Assembly (NCBI GenBank): GCA_002314775.1
Contig: DCHE01000066.1
Span: 54,085-87,246, forward strand
Length of the DNA stretch: 33,162 nt
Reading direction: 5' to 3'
DNA from: Lachnospiraceae bacterium UBA1760
GTDB lineage: Bacteria; Bacillota; Clostridia; Lachnospirales; Lachnospiraceae
The notes beneath the pieces were generated by a model. That model ran no database searches, was not told where the DNA came from, and was given only the letters and a program-made list of their open reading frames with translations. This document shows, one piece after another, positions 23,403 to 32,013 of this stretch (position 1 is its first letter; each line of letters opens with the position of its first letter). Both the position numbers and the translations under genes were made by a program.

Positions 23403-25235
23403 CTAAAATTCCTTTTTTAGAAGAACAAATCCGTACGCTGGTACCTGAACGCCCTTTGCGTAAAGCTTCTCCTTTGTCAGCATATTTTCGTACAGACCGT
23501 CCTCTTCATTTATCCAGGCAACCTTGTCATACTCGCTGAAATTAAAGATACCGTAAATCTTCTGCTTCTCGTAGTATCTTCCCATACAGAGCACGCTGTT
23601 GTCGTAGGTTTCAACCGTCCAGGCGTCTGCATTTGCTGAAAATGCAATATTATTCTTCCTGATTGTCTCAAGCTCTGACAGCCTGTTATAGATTCTTGCC
23701 TCGGTGCTTCTGGCATCACTAACCTTGTCAGCATTTTCCCAGATAAATGCACCCCTGTGAATATATCTTGAATCCTCACGCTTGTTTGGATTCTCCTTGT
23801 AGGTGTAGTCATTTACCTGACCTATCTCATCTCCGCTGTAGATAATCGGAATTCCGCTCTGCATAAACATATATGCATGAAGCATAACGTCCATATCTAT
23901 AGCCTTATCCATCATGGCTTCATTTTTCTCAAAGCCCGCTCTCTCCACTCCACAGAGTGAAGCAGTTGTGCCACAGAATCTTGCATCCTGAGTTACAGGA
24001 TCATAATTGTAGAGCTCACCTCTGGAATTGCTTGAGCCTGCATTTCCAAGGAAGAACTGATTCAAGTAATTCTTGTGTGAAACCTCTCCGATTCCGTAGT
24101 TCATCAGCGTATCAAAATCAAGTCCCCAGCCAATATCGTCGTGACATCTAAGGTAATTAAGGAACACATAATCCTTTGGAAGACTGTTTACCGTGTCTAA
24201 CTGCTTTTTGAGAAGTCGTACATCCCTTGTAGCAATTGTATTCCAGGTGGTTGCCATAGTTGTTACGTTGTAGAGCATATGGCACTCTGGCTTTTCCACT
24301 GTTCCAAAATATGGAACAACCTTCTCTGGAGCCATAACCACCTCACCGAGAATAAGCACTCCCGGACAAACAATTTCACTTACAATTCTCATAAGCCTTA
24401 CAATGGTGTGAACCTCTGGCAGATTTCTGCAGGTTGTACCAAGCTTTTTCCAGATATATGGAACAGCATCAAGTCTTACAATATCAATACCCTGATTAGC
24501 GAGGAAGAGGAAGTTGTAAAGCATCTCATTAAACACTCTTGGATTTGCATAATTCAGATCCCACTGGTAAGGATAAAAGCTTGTCATAACAAAATGCTTC
24601 GCATCCTCAAGCCAGGTGAAGTTTCCGGGAGCAGTTGTTGGGAACACCTGAGGACAGGTCTCCTCAAATTTTGATGGTATATCGTAATTATCATAGAAGA
24701 AATATCTGCTCATATACTCGCCATCTCCACCTCTTGCCTTAACGGCCCACTCGTGGTCCTCCGAGGTGTGATTCATAACAAAATCACAGCAAATATTTAT
24801 ATTCTTCTTATGGCACTTTCTTGTGAGTGCCTTTAAATCTGCCATAGTTCCAAGCTTCTCATCGACCCTTCTAAAGTCCTTTACAGCATATCCTCCATCA
24901 GACTTTCCCTCAGTCACATCGAGAAATGGCATGAGATGTATATAATTAACATTACTCTTCTCAATATAATCTAGCTTTTTTGCAACGCCCTTAAGGTTAC
25001 CTGCGAAGTTATCAATATAGAGCATCATTCCAAGCATCTCATTACTCTTGTACCAGTCTGGATTAGCCTCTCTATATGCATCCTGCTTCTTTAATTCTGA
25101 GCTTCTCTCATCGAAAAACTCCTTCATCTTTTCCTCAAGCTCTGCGTACATATCGCCGTTATCGTAAAGCTCCATATAAAGCCATCTCAGCTCGTCCTTA
25201 TATTTTTCAAATCTATCATTAAATACGTTTGCCAT
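23403..25235 (-). CDS. Amylosucrase-like enzyme (GH13_4)
   Basis: A 610-aa GH13 subfamily 4 enzyme, which splits sucrose and either transfers glucose to an alpha-1,4-glucan (amylosucrase) or hydrolyses it. PDWYKSNEMLGMMLYIDNFA is the amylosucrase-type start of the barrel; DIVRLDAVPYIWK holds the nucleophile Asp256, ILGEVVMAP the acid/base Glu298, and CHDDIGWG at 364-371 the transition-state Asp. There is no signal peptide, so it works in the cytoplasm. Its neighbours are a sucrose-type PTS and fructokinase, so its substrate is sucrose or a form of it; the PTS should deliver sucrose-6-phosphate, which amylosucrases are not known to use. The ribosome site is AGGGG. A 13-bp-stem hairpin precedes the gene. 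Confidence 0.9.
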   Translation of the reverse strand: MANVFNDRFEKYKDELRWLYMELYDNGDMYAELEEKMKEFFDERSSELKKQDAYREANPDWYKSNEMLGMMLYIDNFAGNLKGVAKKLDYIEKSNVNYIHLMPFLDVTEGKSDGGYAVKDFRRVDEKLGTMADLKALTRKCHKKNINICCDFVMNHTSEDHEWAVKARGGDGEYMSRYFFYDNYDIPSKFEETCPQVFPTTAPGNFTWLEDAKHFVMTSFYPYQWDLNYANPRVFNEMLYNFLFLANQGIDIVRLDAVPYIWKKLGTTCRNLPEVHTIVRLMRIVSEIVCPGVLILGEVVMAPEKVVPYFGTVEKPECHMLYNVTTMATTWNTIATRDVRLLKKQLDTVNSLPKDYVFLNYLRCHDDIGWGLDFDTLMNYGIGEVSHKNYLNQFFLGNAGSSNSRGELYNYDPVTQDARFCGTTASLCGVERAGFEKNEAMMDKAIDMDVMLHAYMFMQSGIPIIYSGDEIGQVNDYTYKENPNKREDSRYIHRGAFIWENADKVSDARSTEARIYNRLSELETIRKNNIAFSANADAWTVETYDNSVLCMGRYYEKQKIYGIFNFSEYDKVAWINEEDGLYENMLTKEKLYAKGVQVPAYGFVLLKKEF

Positions 25236-25272
25236 ATATATACCCCTATTTATATATCCCTTATTTAAGTAG

Positions 25273-25306
25273 AGTCAAAATGAACTTTTTACTGTTCATT
25301 TTGACT
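25273..25306 (-). other. Stem-loop between PTS and amylosucrase-like genes
   Basis: Perfect 13-bp arms AGTCAAAATGAAC (25273-25285) and its complement (25294-25306) with an 8-base loop. On the minus strand no T-tract follows, so it is more likely an mRNA processing or stability element, or partial terminator, that sets expression ratio within the operon. Confidence 0.7.
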
Positions 25307-25322
25307 CCCTTTAATTCACTAT

Positions 25323-25351
25323 GCTCGCAAATGCTTAGCACTCTGCTCGCT
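25323..25351 (-). repeat. GCTCGC...TGCTCGC dispersed repeat, copy 2
   Basis: GCTCGCAAATGCTTAGCACT followed by CTGCTCGCT matches the copy at 9282-9311. It begins just after the stop of the PTS gene, and a degenerate relative lies at 7270-7289. Confidence 0.65.
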
Positions 25352-25354
25352 TTT

Positions 25355-27262
25355 TTAAACTGTGATAATCACGTCTCCGTTATTTACCTTTCCAGTCTTA
25401 ATAACCTTAAAGTCTGCATAATCGTCACTGTTATTAACAAGCACTGCTGTCGTTGTGCTGTAGCCAGCCTTCTTAATCTTGTCGATGCTAAAGGTCATAA
25501 GCTTCTGTCCTGCCTTAACCTCATCGCCCTCGCTTACGAGTACGTCAAAGCCATCTCCGTTCATATTTACAGTGTCAATTCCTACGTGAATGAGCATCTC
25601 GATGTCATTTGGTCCCATGAATCCAAGTGCATGCTTTGTCTCACTTACTGTTGCTATTGTTCCGTCAAATGGTGCATATACAACGCCCTCTTCAGGCTCA
25701 ATTCCTACACCATTTCCAAGTACTCCTGATGCAAATGTGTCATCTGGAATCTCGTCAACCTTGATTACATTTCCCTTGATTGGAGCATATACTGTCTTCT
25801 CAGCAGGGTTCTCGATAATTGTGCTTTCTTCTTTTTTTGCTTCTTCTACTGATGCGTTTGCATTTGCTGTGATATCTGTACCAGCTGTCTCTGGCTTTTC
25901 TTCCTTCCAGACAATGTATGTAAGGATAAATGAGATTGCTCCTGCAATAAGAAGCATGATTGTGTACTGAAGTGTACAGTCTGTTGTGATGAGGAAGCCT
26001 GGGATACCAGTTACGCCGTATGCTGAACCGTAAACTCCCATAAGTGTTCCTGCCATTGCTCCGAAGGCTGCGCCGATCATACCGCAAATGAGAGGCTTAA
26101 CGAATCTAAGGTTGATACCGAAGATTGCTGGCTCTGTGATACCAAGTGATGCTGAAAGACCTGCTGGAAGAGCAAGTGACTTTGTCTTTACGTTCTTTGC
26201 CTTTACGAAAACGGCTACACAAGCCATACACATTGCAAAGTTTGCTGAGCAAGAGATTGGAAGCCAGATGTTCTGTCCTGCCTCTGCTATCATTCCTGCC
26301 TCAAGTACGTTGAACATATGGTGGATACCACATACAACTGTAAGTGGGTAGATTGCTCCACATACAAATGATCCAATTCCAAGTGGAAGTGCGAGGAGTG
26401 CCTTAACTGCTGCAAGGATATTATTCTCTACTACGATGAACACTGGTCCGATGAAGGCCATTGTTAAAAATGCTGTTACTATTACTGTTACAAGTGGTGT
26501 TACAAAAAGATCTATCATCTCTGGCACATGCTTGTGAAGCCATTTTTCTATCTTACACATAATCCATATTGCGATGATAATTGGGATGATGTGTCCCTGG
26601 TAGTTAACCTGTCTGATACTGATTCCTGCAATTTTCCAGTACTGAATCTGGCTTGGATCAGATGCTGCTGTCCAGGCTGACAGAAGATTCATATGCATTA
26701 GGAGCATACCTATCGTACCGCCGAGGAAAATATTTCCGCCGAATACTCTTGCTGCACTAATTGCTACAAGTACTGGTAAGTAAACGATTGCTGTGTTTGA
26801 TACTAAATCCATCCAGCTGTAAATGTCGCTCTCTGCGAAGGATGGTATAAACTTTCCAAGTGCCTCAACAAGACCCATCATAAGACCTGCTGCAACGATT
26901 GCAGGAAGGATAGGTACGAAAACATCTCCGAGTGACTTAATCATTCTCTTGATAAGTGGCTGCTTTGCAGCGGCTGCGGCCTTAACCTCTTCCTTTGTTG
27001 CTGCTGTCATCCCGCTTACTGCTAAGAATTCATCATATACCTTGTTAACTGTTCCTGTTCCAATGATAAGCTGAAGCTGACCATTGCTGCTGAATACACC
27101 CTTTACTCCTTCGATGTTTTCAAGCTTCTTCATGTCTACCTTCTTGTTGTCTACTGTTACTAACCTAAGTCTGGTTGCGCAATGTGCTGCACTTACGAGA
27201 TTCTCTCTTCCGCCCAATGTCTCGAAGATCTCCTTTGCACATTTTCCATAATCAAGTGCCAT
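25355..27262 (-). CDS. scrA: Sucrose-type PTS enzyme II, EIIBCA
   Basis: A 635-aa single-chain phosphotransferase permease for import and phosphorylation of a glucoside, most likely sucrose. EIIB is at the amino end with phospho-Cys28 in AAHCATRLRL. EIIC covers about 105-460 with around ten membrane segments; YQGHIIPIIIAIWIM and GITEPAIFGINLRF are typical of the sucrose/trehalose/beta-glucoside branch. EIIA at about 480-635 has the phospho-His in MLIHVGIDTVNMNG. The sucrose call rests on the EIIC pattern and the GH13_4 and fructokinase genes downstream. AAAGGAG gives the start. Upstream lie a strong promoter and two LacI-type operators, so expression is probably repressed without sucrose. Confidence 0.92.
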   Translation of the reverse strand: MALDYGKCAKEIFETLGGRENLVSAAHCATRLRLVTVDNKKVDMKKLENIEGVKGVFSSNGQLQLIIGTGTVNKVYDEFLAVSGMTAATKEEVKAAAAAKQPLIKRMIKSLGDVFVPILPAIVAAGLMMGLVEALGKFIPSFAESDIYSWMDLVSNTAIVYLPVLVAISAARVFGGNIFLGGTIGMLLMHMNLLSAWTAASDPSQIQYWKIAGISIRQVNYQGHIIPIIIAIWIMCKIEKWLHKHVPEMIDLFVTPLVTVIVTAFLTMAFIGPVFIVVENNILAAVKALLALPLGIGSFVCGAIYPLTVVCGIHHMFNVLEAGMIAEAGQNIWLPISCSANFAMCMACVAVFVKAKNVKTKSLALPAGLSASLGITEPAIFGINLRFVKPLICGMIGAAFGAMAGTLMGVYGSAYGVTGIPGFLITTDCTLQYTIMLLIAGAISFILTYIVWKEEKPETAGTDITANANASVEEAKKEESTIIENPAEKTVYAPIKGNVIKVDEIPDDTFASGVLGNGVGIEPEEGVVYAPFDGTIATVSETKHALGFMGPNDIEMLIHVGIDTVNMNGDGFDVLVSEGDEVKAGQKLMTFSIDKIKKAGYSTTTAVLVNNSDDYADFKVIKTGKVNNGDVIITV

Positions 27263-27310
27263 AAGCTGCTCCTTTCTAAAATTCCCATTTTCTACCCTTT
27301 TTTGTGTATA

Positions 27311-27324
27311 TGAAATCGATTACA
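27311..27324. promoter_or_regulatory. LacI-type operator of the PTS gene
   Basis: TGAAATCGATTACA with central CG is a LacI-family operator. It lies just downstream of the -10 element of the PTS promoter and would block initiation. The reverse complement is identical to the site at 28370-28383. Confidence 0.8.
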
Positions 27325-27337
27325 CTTTGTAATCTTA

Positions 27338-27365
27338 ATTATACACATATAACAAATATTGTAAA
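27338..27365 (-). promoter_or_regulatory. Promoter of the PTS gene
   Basis: On the minus strand TTTACA (27365-27360) and TATAAT (27343-27338) are 16 bases apart, with TG just before the -10 (extended -10). It is 75 bp upstream of the PTS start and is flanked by operators at 27311 and 27412. Confidence 0.75.
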
Positions 27366-27411
27366 TCGTCATATTGACTAATTATTTTTGACTTTCATTG
27401 TGCATTATATA

Positions 27412-27425
27412 TGAAATCGGTTTCA
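27412..27425. promoter_or_regulatory. Second LacI-type operator upstream of the PTS gene
   Basis: TGAAATCGGTTTCA shares the TGAAAT-CG core of the other two sites. Its centre is about 101 bp from that of the site at 27311-27324, about ten helical turns at 10.1 bp each, so repressor looping is possible. It is just past the stop of the HAD gene. Confidence 0.75.
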
Positions 27426-27459
27426 CATTGTATTTAAGTTTGTTATTTTATATTTTTCC

Positions 27460-28290
27460 TTACACAAGTCCATATTTTTGAAATGCAAAATATAATCCGT
27501 CCTCTTTGACTGCTGGGCAGATATAATCTGCCAGAGACTTTAGTGTTTCGCTTCCATTTGCCATGCAGACTGAAATTCCAACCGTTTCTATCATCTCCTT
27601 GTCGTTCATGCTGTCCCCAAAGCCTATTGTGTCCATGATGTCAGCGCCCAGATCCTCACACACACGATTTACGGCCTGACCCTTGTCAAACTTTTTGTTT
27701 ATTATCTCACCATTAATAATTCCATACTTATCTCTGTCCTGAACGCAGATTAAAAACTCCTCGCCAAATGCTTCCTGCATAGCTTCAACCTGCTTCTCCT
27801 CAAGGCACATAAAGAGCACCTTATACACCGGACTTCCATCGTAATCCTTCATGGATTTAATATTTAAGGCCTCCTCAATCTGCTTTCTCCATCTTAGCAG
27901 CTCACTGTTTCCGCTCTTAGTTGCATTCTCAGCAAGAAATTCCTTGAAGCCATCATCTGTAAAGGTCTCAGTCTTTGTCTCTACTGTTGAAAAGATACCA
28001 TTTTCACTGAGAGTTTTTACAATCTTTACCCTCTGCGACTCAGTCATAGGACAGTCAAATATCACTCTTTCTGCACTTTCAATATAACCGCCCGCACTTC
28101 CTATAAATCCATCGAAGCCGTACTTAAGAAGTGGTGACAGCATACCGTAGTTTCTTCCAGTACAAAGAAACACCTTATGTCCAAGCTTTCTTGCAGCATT
28201 TACTGCCTTCACCGCTGATTCAGGTGGCACGTTTACTCCAGGCTCTGTAAGTGTTCCATCAATATCAAGAAATATGATTTTTTTATTCAT
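27460..28290 (-). CDS. HAD-superfamily (Cof-type) sugar phosphatase
   Basis: A 276-aa phosphatase of the Cof/IIB group of haloacid dehalogenases. FLDIDGTLTEPG carries the nucleophile Asp and acid/base Asp of motif I, CTGRN is motif II, and GFGDSMNDKEM is motif IV with the magnesium-binding acids. The cap domain is of the large alpha/beta type. Such enzymes dephosphorylate sugar phosphates. The gene has its own promoter with a LacI-type operator identical to that of the PTS gene, so it is probably co-regulated; a role on sucrose-6-phosphate is an inference. GGAGG gives the start. Confidence 0.88.
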   Translation of the reverse strand: MNKKIIFLDIDGTLTEPGVNVPPESAVKAVNAARKLGHKVFLCTGRNYGMLSPLLKYGFDGFIGSAGGYIESAERVIFDCPMTESQRVKIVKTLSENGIFSTVETKTETFTDDGFKEFLAENATKSGNSELLRWRKQIEEALNIKSMKDYDGSPVYKVLFMCLEEKQVEAMQEAFGEEFLICVQDRDKYGIINGEIINKKFDKGQAVNRVCEDLGADIMDTIGFGDSMNDKEMIETVGISVCMANGSETLKSLADYICPAVKEDGLYFAFQKYGLV

Positions 28291-28369
28291 ATTTACCTCC
28301 GTTATTACATATTAAAAAATCAAGGTTGTTAAAGCTTTTTAGCTTATTAACCACTGCTCTCTCTATATA

Positions 28370-28383
28370 TGTAATCGATTTCA
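28370..28383. promoter_or_regulatory. LacI-type operator of the HAD gene
   Basis: TGTAATCGATTTCA, the reverse complement of the operator at 27311-27324. It lies just downstream of the -10 of the HAD promoter. Confidence 0.8.
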
Positions 28384-28389
28384 TATATA

Positions 28390-28418
28390 ATAATACATTG
28401 AATCTGGATTTATTGCAA
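28390..28418 (-). promoter_or_regulatory. Promoter of the HAD gene
   Basis: On the minus strand TTGCAA (28418-28413) and TATTAT (28395-28390) are 17 bases apart, with the operator right after the -10, as in a repressed sugar promoter. Confidence 0.7.
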
Positions 28419-28440
28419 TAGCTATTTTCATATAAAATCA

Positions 28441-28513
28441 AAAAAATCGCGTTTTGTTATAGTTAAATCCTATAACAAAACGCGATTTTTCAAAAAAGGT
28501 CGACGCTACCTTT
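28441..28513 (-). terminator. Two-hairpin terminator and repeat element, copy 1
   Basis: On the minus strand AAAGGT-AGCGTCG-ACCTTT followed by TTT forms a small stem (28513-28495) that overlaps the TAA stop of the CotH gene. A perfect 21-bp stem follows (arms 28470-28490 and 28442-28462). The same order of hairpins recurs at 32014-32083 inside the VanZ gene. It is the likely terminator of the CotH transcript. Confidence 0.8.
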
Positions 28514-30240
28514 TACTCGAAGTTGGCCTCTACTGTAAGCTCGTAGCCAGTTCCAGGGGTATCATTCAAGGTTGTATTATACGCACCATTTGTCATGAAA
28601 TACTGTGTTTCCTCCTCGCCTGTGTCTTTATTCTTAGCCTTAAAGGTCCATGATACAATCTTTCTTCCGTCTGGAGCCTCCTTAGGAGCATCGGTAAATA
28701 TTGCATTTACAACACCCTTACCTGTATAAATCTCCTTGCCATCAGCCATAAAATGAACTGTAAGCGGCTCGCCTCTTAAAGAATCAACATTTGCATCAAT
28801 CCATGCAATTCTACTATTCATCCAATCCTTAAGATCCTTGATAGAATCATCATATAACTGACTCATATCTTCATCATCCTCTGAATTAACCTTAAGACTT
28901 GCATATGCTGATGCCTTGTTCTCGGCAGCATACTGGTCGATGAGACCGCCATCCTTAGAGTACTTCTCGAGCTCTGCCTTAAAGGTTGGCCAATATGCGA
29001 TCATCTGGTCTGCAAAATCCTCGTCAAGCATAAGTGTTCTAATCCACTCATCGTAAATATACCAGCGCTCAGCATCAAAATCCTTATAACCAAGGTCAAA
29101 ATCCCAGGCTGGTCCATAATAAAGCTTGCCCTTAACAGTATTTCCATCCGCATCAACTGTATCTCTCTTCTTATAAAGATGAGTACTGTCAGTTACGAAT
29201 GCGTCCGAGTTAAGAGAAAACTCCTGAAGCCAGTAATATTTTATAGCTGAATCAACATCAATGTAATCGGCATAGTTTCCTGCAGCTGTATCCCCACTTG
29301 TGATTGCGAAAATGGCATCCTCAGTCTCCTGCACGTATGATTTTATATAGTCAAATGCCTTAGCATAGTCCTCTGAATCAGTAATTTCAGGAGTAGCCAG
29401 GTTAAACTTTGCAAGTCTCTTTGTCTCAAAGAAATTACCTAATCCCTCGTCAGCAAACATTTTTCCAAGAAGATAACCTCCAGAAAGAGTAAGTGCATCT
29501 GCATCCTCTGAATATTCCTTCTCAAGATCATCGATTTCTATTCTCGACTCTCCTACCCCGATTGTCTCGCAAAGATAGTAGCTTCCGAGATATTTTCCAT
29601 TCATTACAACATCAACGTTTAGTCCCTGAATGCTATACTCGAGTCCCATATCAGATGCAATTTCATTTGTAATTCTGTTTCTAATGCCTGTATCATCATA
29701 CGGATTCGACATGAGTGCATATGTCTTTGACTTACCCATTCCAAACAAGTCAGTCTTTGCGTCGAGCTTGACCTTGTAAGGCTTCTTTGTAGTTGCCCAG
29801 GTTGTATTGCCTCTTCCCTTGATATACTCAAGCTCGTAAATGCCTCCCTTGTAGGAGCTTCCGCCTTCAATCAGGCACTCATAGGCATCAGGAACCGCAA
29901 TGGTGATGCTTCCGTAGCACTTTGTGTTATGCTCCTGGTCAGAATTCATATCCTCGACCGTTCCCTTTGACTCATCGATATCGATGTAGATAACAGGGAG
30001 TCCATTGTCGATATAATCCTCTCTCGATGAAACATCTACTGCCTCCCCTGGTTCATTTTCAGTTGATTCACCCTTTGTGTCATCAGTTTTTTCTTCTACT
30101 GGTTCTGTCTCAGTGGATGCCTTTGTGGCTGTATTATTACTGTCGGCAGTATCGGTATTTCCCCCTTTTTCACCACAGCCTGAAAATGCAAGCATCGCTG
30201 TCATTAAAGCTGTACCTAAAATGTACCTGGCTTTTCTCAT
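28513..30240 (-). CDS. CotH-family lipoprotein
   Basis: A 575-aa surface lipoprotein. MRKARYILGTALMTAMLAFSGC gives a type II signal with lipidated Cys22, then a Thr/Glu-rich linker to about 80. The main part is a CotH kinase-like domain: RGNTTWATTKKPYKVKLD, YALMSNPYDDTGIRNRITNE, GKYLGSYYLCETIGVGESRI, and YYGPAWDFDLGY. Bacterial CotH of spore coats is a protein kinase, while exported versions in Lachnospiraceae are often linked to adhesion or cellulosome-like proteins; the activity here is not known. A small beta-sandwich-like tail follows (TVHFMADGKEIYTGKG). The start at 30240 has AAAGGAG; an upstream in-frame start has none. The leader has 11-bp tandem repeats. Confidence 0.9.
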   Translation of the reverse strand: MRKARYILGTALMTAMLAFSGCGEKGGNTDTADSNNTATKASTETEPVEEKTDDTKGESTENEPGEAVDVSSREDYIDNGLPVIYIDIDESKGTVEDMNSDQEHNTKCYGSITIAVPDAYECLIEGGSSYKGGIYELEYIKGRGNTTWATTKKPYKVKLDAKTDLFGMGKSKTYALMSNPYDDTGIRNRITNEIASDMGLEYSIQGLNVDVVMNGKYLGSYYLCETIGVGESRIEIDDLEKEYSEDADALTLSGGYLLGKMFADEGLGNFFETKRLAKFNLATPEITDSEDYAKAFDYIKSYVQETEDAIFAITSGDTAAGNYADYIDVDSAIKYYWLQEFSLNSDAFVTDSTHLYKKRDTVDADGNTVKGKLYYGPAWDFDLGYKDFDAERWYIYDEWIRTLMLDEDFADQMIAYWPTFKAELEKYSKDGGLIDQYAAENKASAYASLKVNSEDDEDMSQLYDDSIKDLKDWMNSRIAWIDANVDSLRGEPLTVHFMADGKEIYTGKGVVNAIFTDAPKEAPDGRKIVSWTFKAKNKDTGEEETQYFMTNGAYNTTLNDTPGTGYELTVEANFE

Positions 30241-30289
30241 AGTTAATCTCCTTTCAATAATCAATCGATATAAAAGATACGAATCTATT

Positions 30290-30322
30290 TTATCTTTTTA
30301 TTATCTTTTTATTATCTTTTTT
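30290..30322. repeat. Three 11-bp tandem repeats in CotH leader
   Basis: TTATCTTTTTA at 30290-30300 and 30301-30311, then TTATCTTTTTT at 30312-30322. It lies in the 119-bp gap between the peptidase stop and the CotH start. Confidence 0.8.
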
Positions 30323-30359
30323 TATAATATATCAATGGCAATTTTAATGCAATTCTGTC

Positions 30360-31934
30360 TCAGTCTCTCGACTTAAGAACTGTGAATCTTTTTACTGGTG
30401 AATCTGCATATTTCATGTAGTTTACTATATTTAAGGTTTTTGTTCCCTCTTCACTTTTTACCAATTCTGTCATGTAAAGTGTCATTGAATTTGTTCGCTT
30501 GGTTCTGTCGATATTTTCGTCATTTAGTATGTAATATCCTGCGTCATTATCTGAATCGGTTATGAATAATGCTTTAATCTTATTCTCATCCTTGCTCTCA
30601 GATTTATCAATGACATAGCCTGATACAGTGAGTGCATGGCCACTTCCCTCTATCGTAAGGCATCTGCTCGGATTTTTCATATCAACGTCCGCCTCATCGC
30701 AGTTTACATAATATACGGCTGTGTATCTTGAGTTTTCTTGCACAGCCTTAATGTATTCACCACTTTCAAGGCGATAAAGCATGCCGGTGTAAACATTTAT
30801 CTCATCAACCCTTTTTCCATCCTCTGTCACATAGCCTTCGTCTGTCATATCCAGCTTAACAATTGTACCATCAGTATTAAATGAATAATATGCTTCTACA
30901 AGATTCGGATCATCATCTGGTACATCAATACTTGCAAGAGTTACAAATCCTCCTCTTTCACTTAGGTATCTCGCAGCCGAGGATATTTTTTTCTTAGTTG
31001 AAAAGCTGTATTTGTCAATCATGATATCGATACCCACTGCATTTCCTTCCTTAAGCCCGCTAACGATTTCCACTGCACAGGCGATATCCGATAAATCATT
31101 ATGTTTTTCGGCATTTTCCTTGGAAAATGAAAAGGTCTTTATATAATCCTTATAATTGTACTTCTTAAGTATTCCGCCAGAGTCTGTCTCACCTATTTCC
31201 ATATCATCATGGTCTCCACCAAAAAACCAGGCAAGACCATCATAGACCTGATAGCCATTATTTGTGAAAGTAGTGTCAAAATAATTGTATATTACATCTT
31301 CGTTTGTAAATTCTCTGGCTTCGCTCTCCTCTGCGGCAACCATGTTCCATCCAGACAAAACAAGCATATTTGAGTCTGTCGCTGCCCAGCACATAAGGGA
31401 ATCGCCCCAGTCCATTTCATCTCGGCCGTATTCCTTCGATACACAATCATATTCATTCCAGGACACCTTTGAGGACTGCTTTTCTGCATCAAGAATTCCG
31501 TCTCCTGTTACCTTAACAATGCTGCCACTTATAAATCCTCCGATAATTGTCTTTATCTTATCGTCCGCAAGCTCTCTTGGAAGTCCTGCAAGACACATCT
31601 CGTAGCTATGTCCCTCCCAGTCAAACTCGATTATCCCGCATTTTCCATAGTTTCCTTCCTTGTAGGTGACTTCATATGCAGGAAGCTCACCCTCATATGG
31701 GTCTTCAGCGGTTACATCTATAGGTGCTTCTTTTCTATTATTAATCTCCTCTGTGTTTTGTTCAGTTGTTTGCTCAGCGGTCTCATAATCAGTCGACTCT
31801 TTATTATCAGCCGTTGTCGTTATTTCTTCCTTATTATCCTTAGACTGACCAGAACCACAGCCCATTCCTGCCATAGTCATCGCAAGAGCCATAGCTACTA
31901 CACATATTCTATTTTTCTTTATACGTCTCTTCAT
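30360..31934 (-). CDS. IdeS/Mac-like cysteine peptidase lipoprotein
   Basis: A 524-aa exported protein with a lipoprotein-like signal (hydrophobic VVAMALAMTMAGMGC, Cys26, imperfect lipobox) and a Thr/Glu-rich linker to about 70. The mature part has a papain-like triad pattern of the IdeS/Mac (C66) group: GDSLMCWAATDSNML with Cys182, GHALTVSGY with His433, and ITDSDND with Asp460/Asp462. In streptococci IdeS cuts IgG; in a commensal the target is unknown. AGGAG supports the start. It lies between the VanZ and CotH genes on the same strand, with 80 to 120 bp gaps. The peptidase call is from motif pattern only. Confidence 0.72.
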   Translation of the reverse strand: MKRRIKKNRICVVAMALAMTMAGMGCGSGQSKDNKEEITTTADNKESTDYETAEQTTEQNTEEINNRKEAPIDVTAEDPYEGELPAYEVTYKEGNYGKCGIIEFDWEGHSYEMCLAGLPRELADDKIKTIIGGFISGSIVKVTGDGILDAEKQSSKVSWNEYDCVSKEYGRDEMDWGDSLMCWAATDSNMLVLSGWNMVAAEESEAREFTNEDVIYNYFDTTFTNNGYQVYDGLAWFFGGDHDDMEIGETDSGGILKKYNYKDYIKTFSFSKENAEKHNDLSDIACAVEIVSGLKEGNAVGIDIMIDKYSFSTKKKISSAARYLSERGGFVTLASIDVPDDDPNLVEAYYSFNTDGTIVKLDMTDEGYVTEDGKRVDEINVYTGMLYRLESGEYIKAVQENSRYTAVYYVNCDEADVDMKNPSRCLTIEGSGHALTVSGYVIDKSESKDENKIKALFITDSDNDAGYYILNDENIDRTKRTNSMTLYMTELVKSEEGTKTLNIVNYMKYADSPVKRFTVLKSRD

Positions 31935-32013
31935 GCTTTCTCCTCGTGTATTATGTATTGCCCCCTCATATCAATTCGAATAGTACTATTTAATCTGTCC
32001 CAAATATGTCCTA

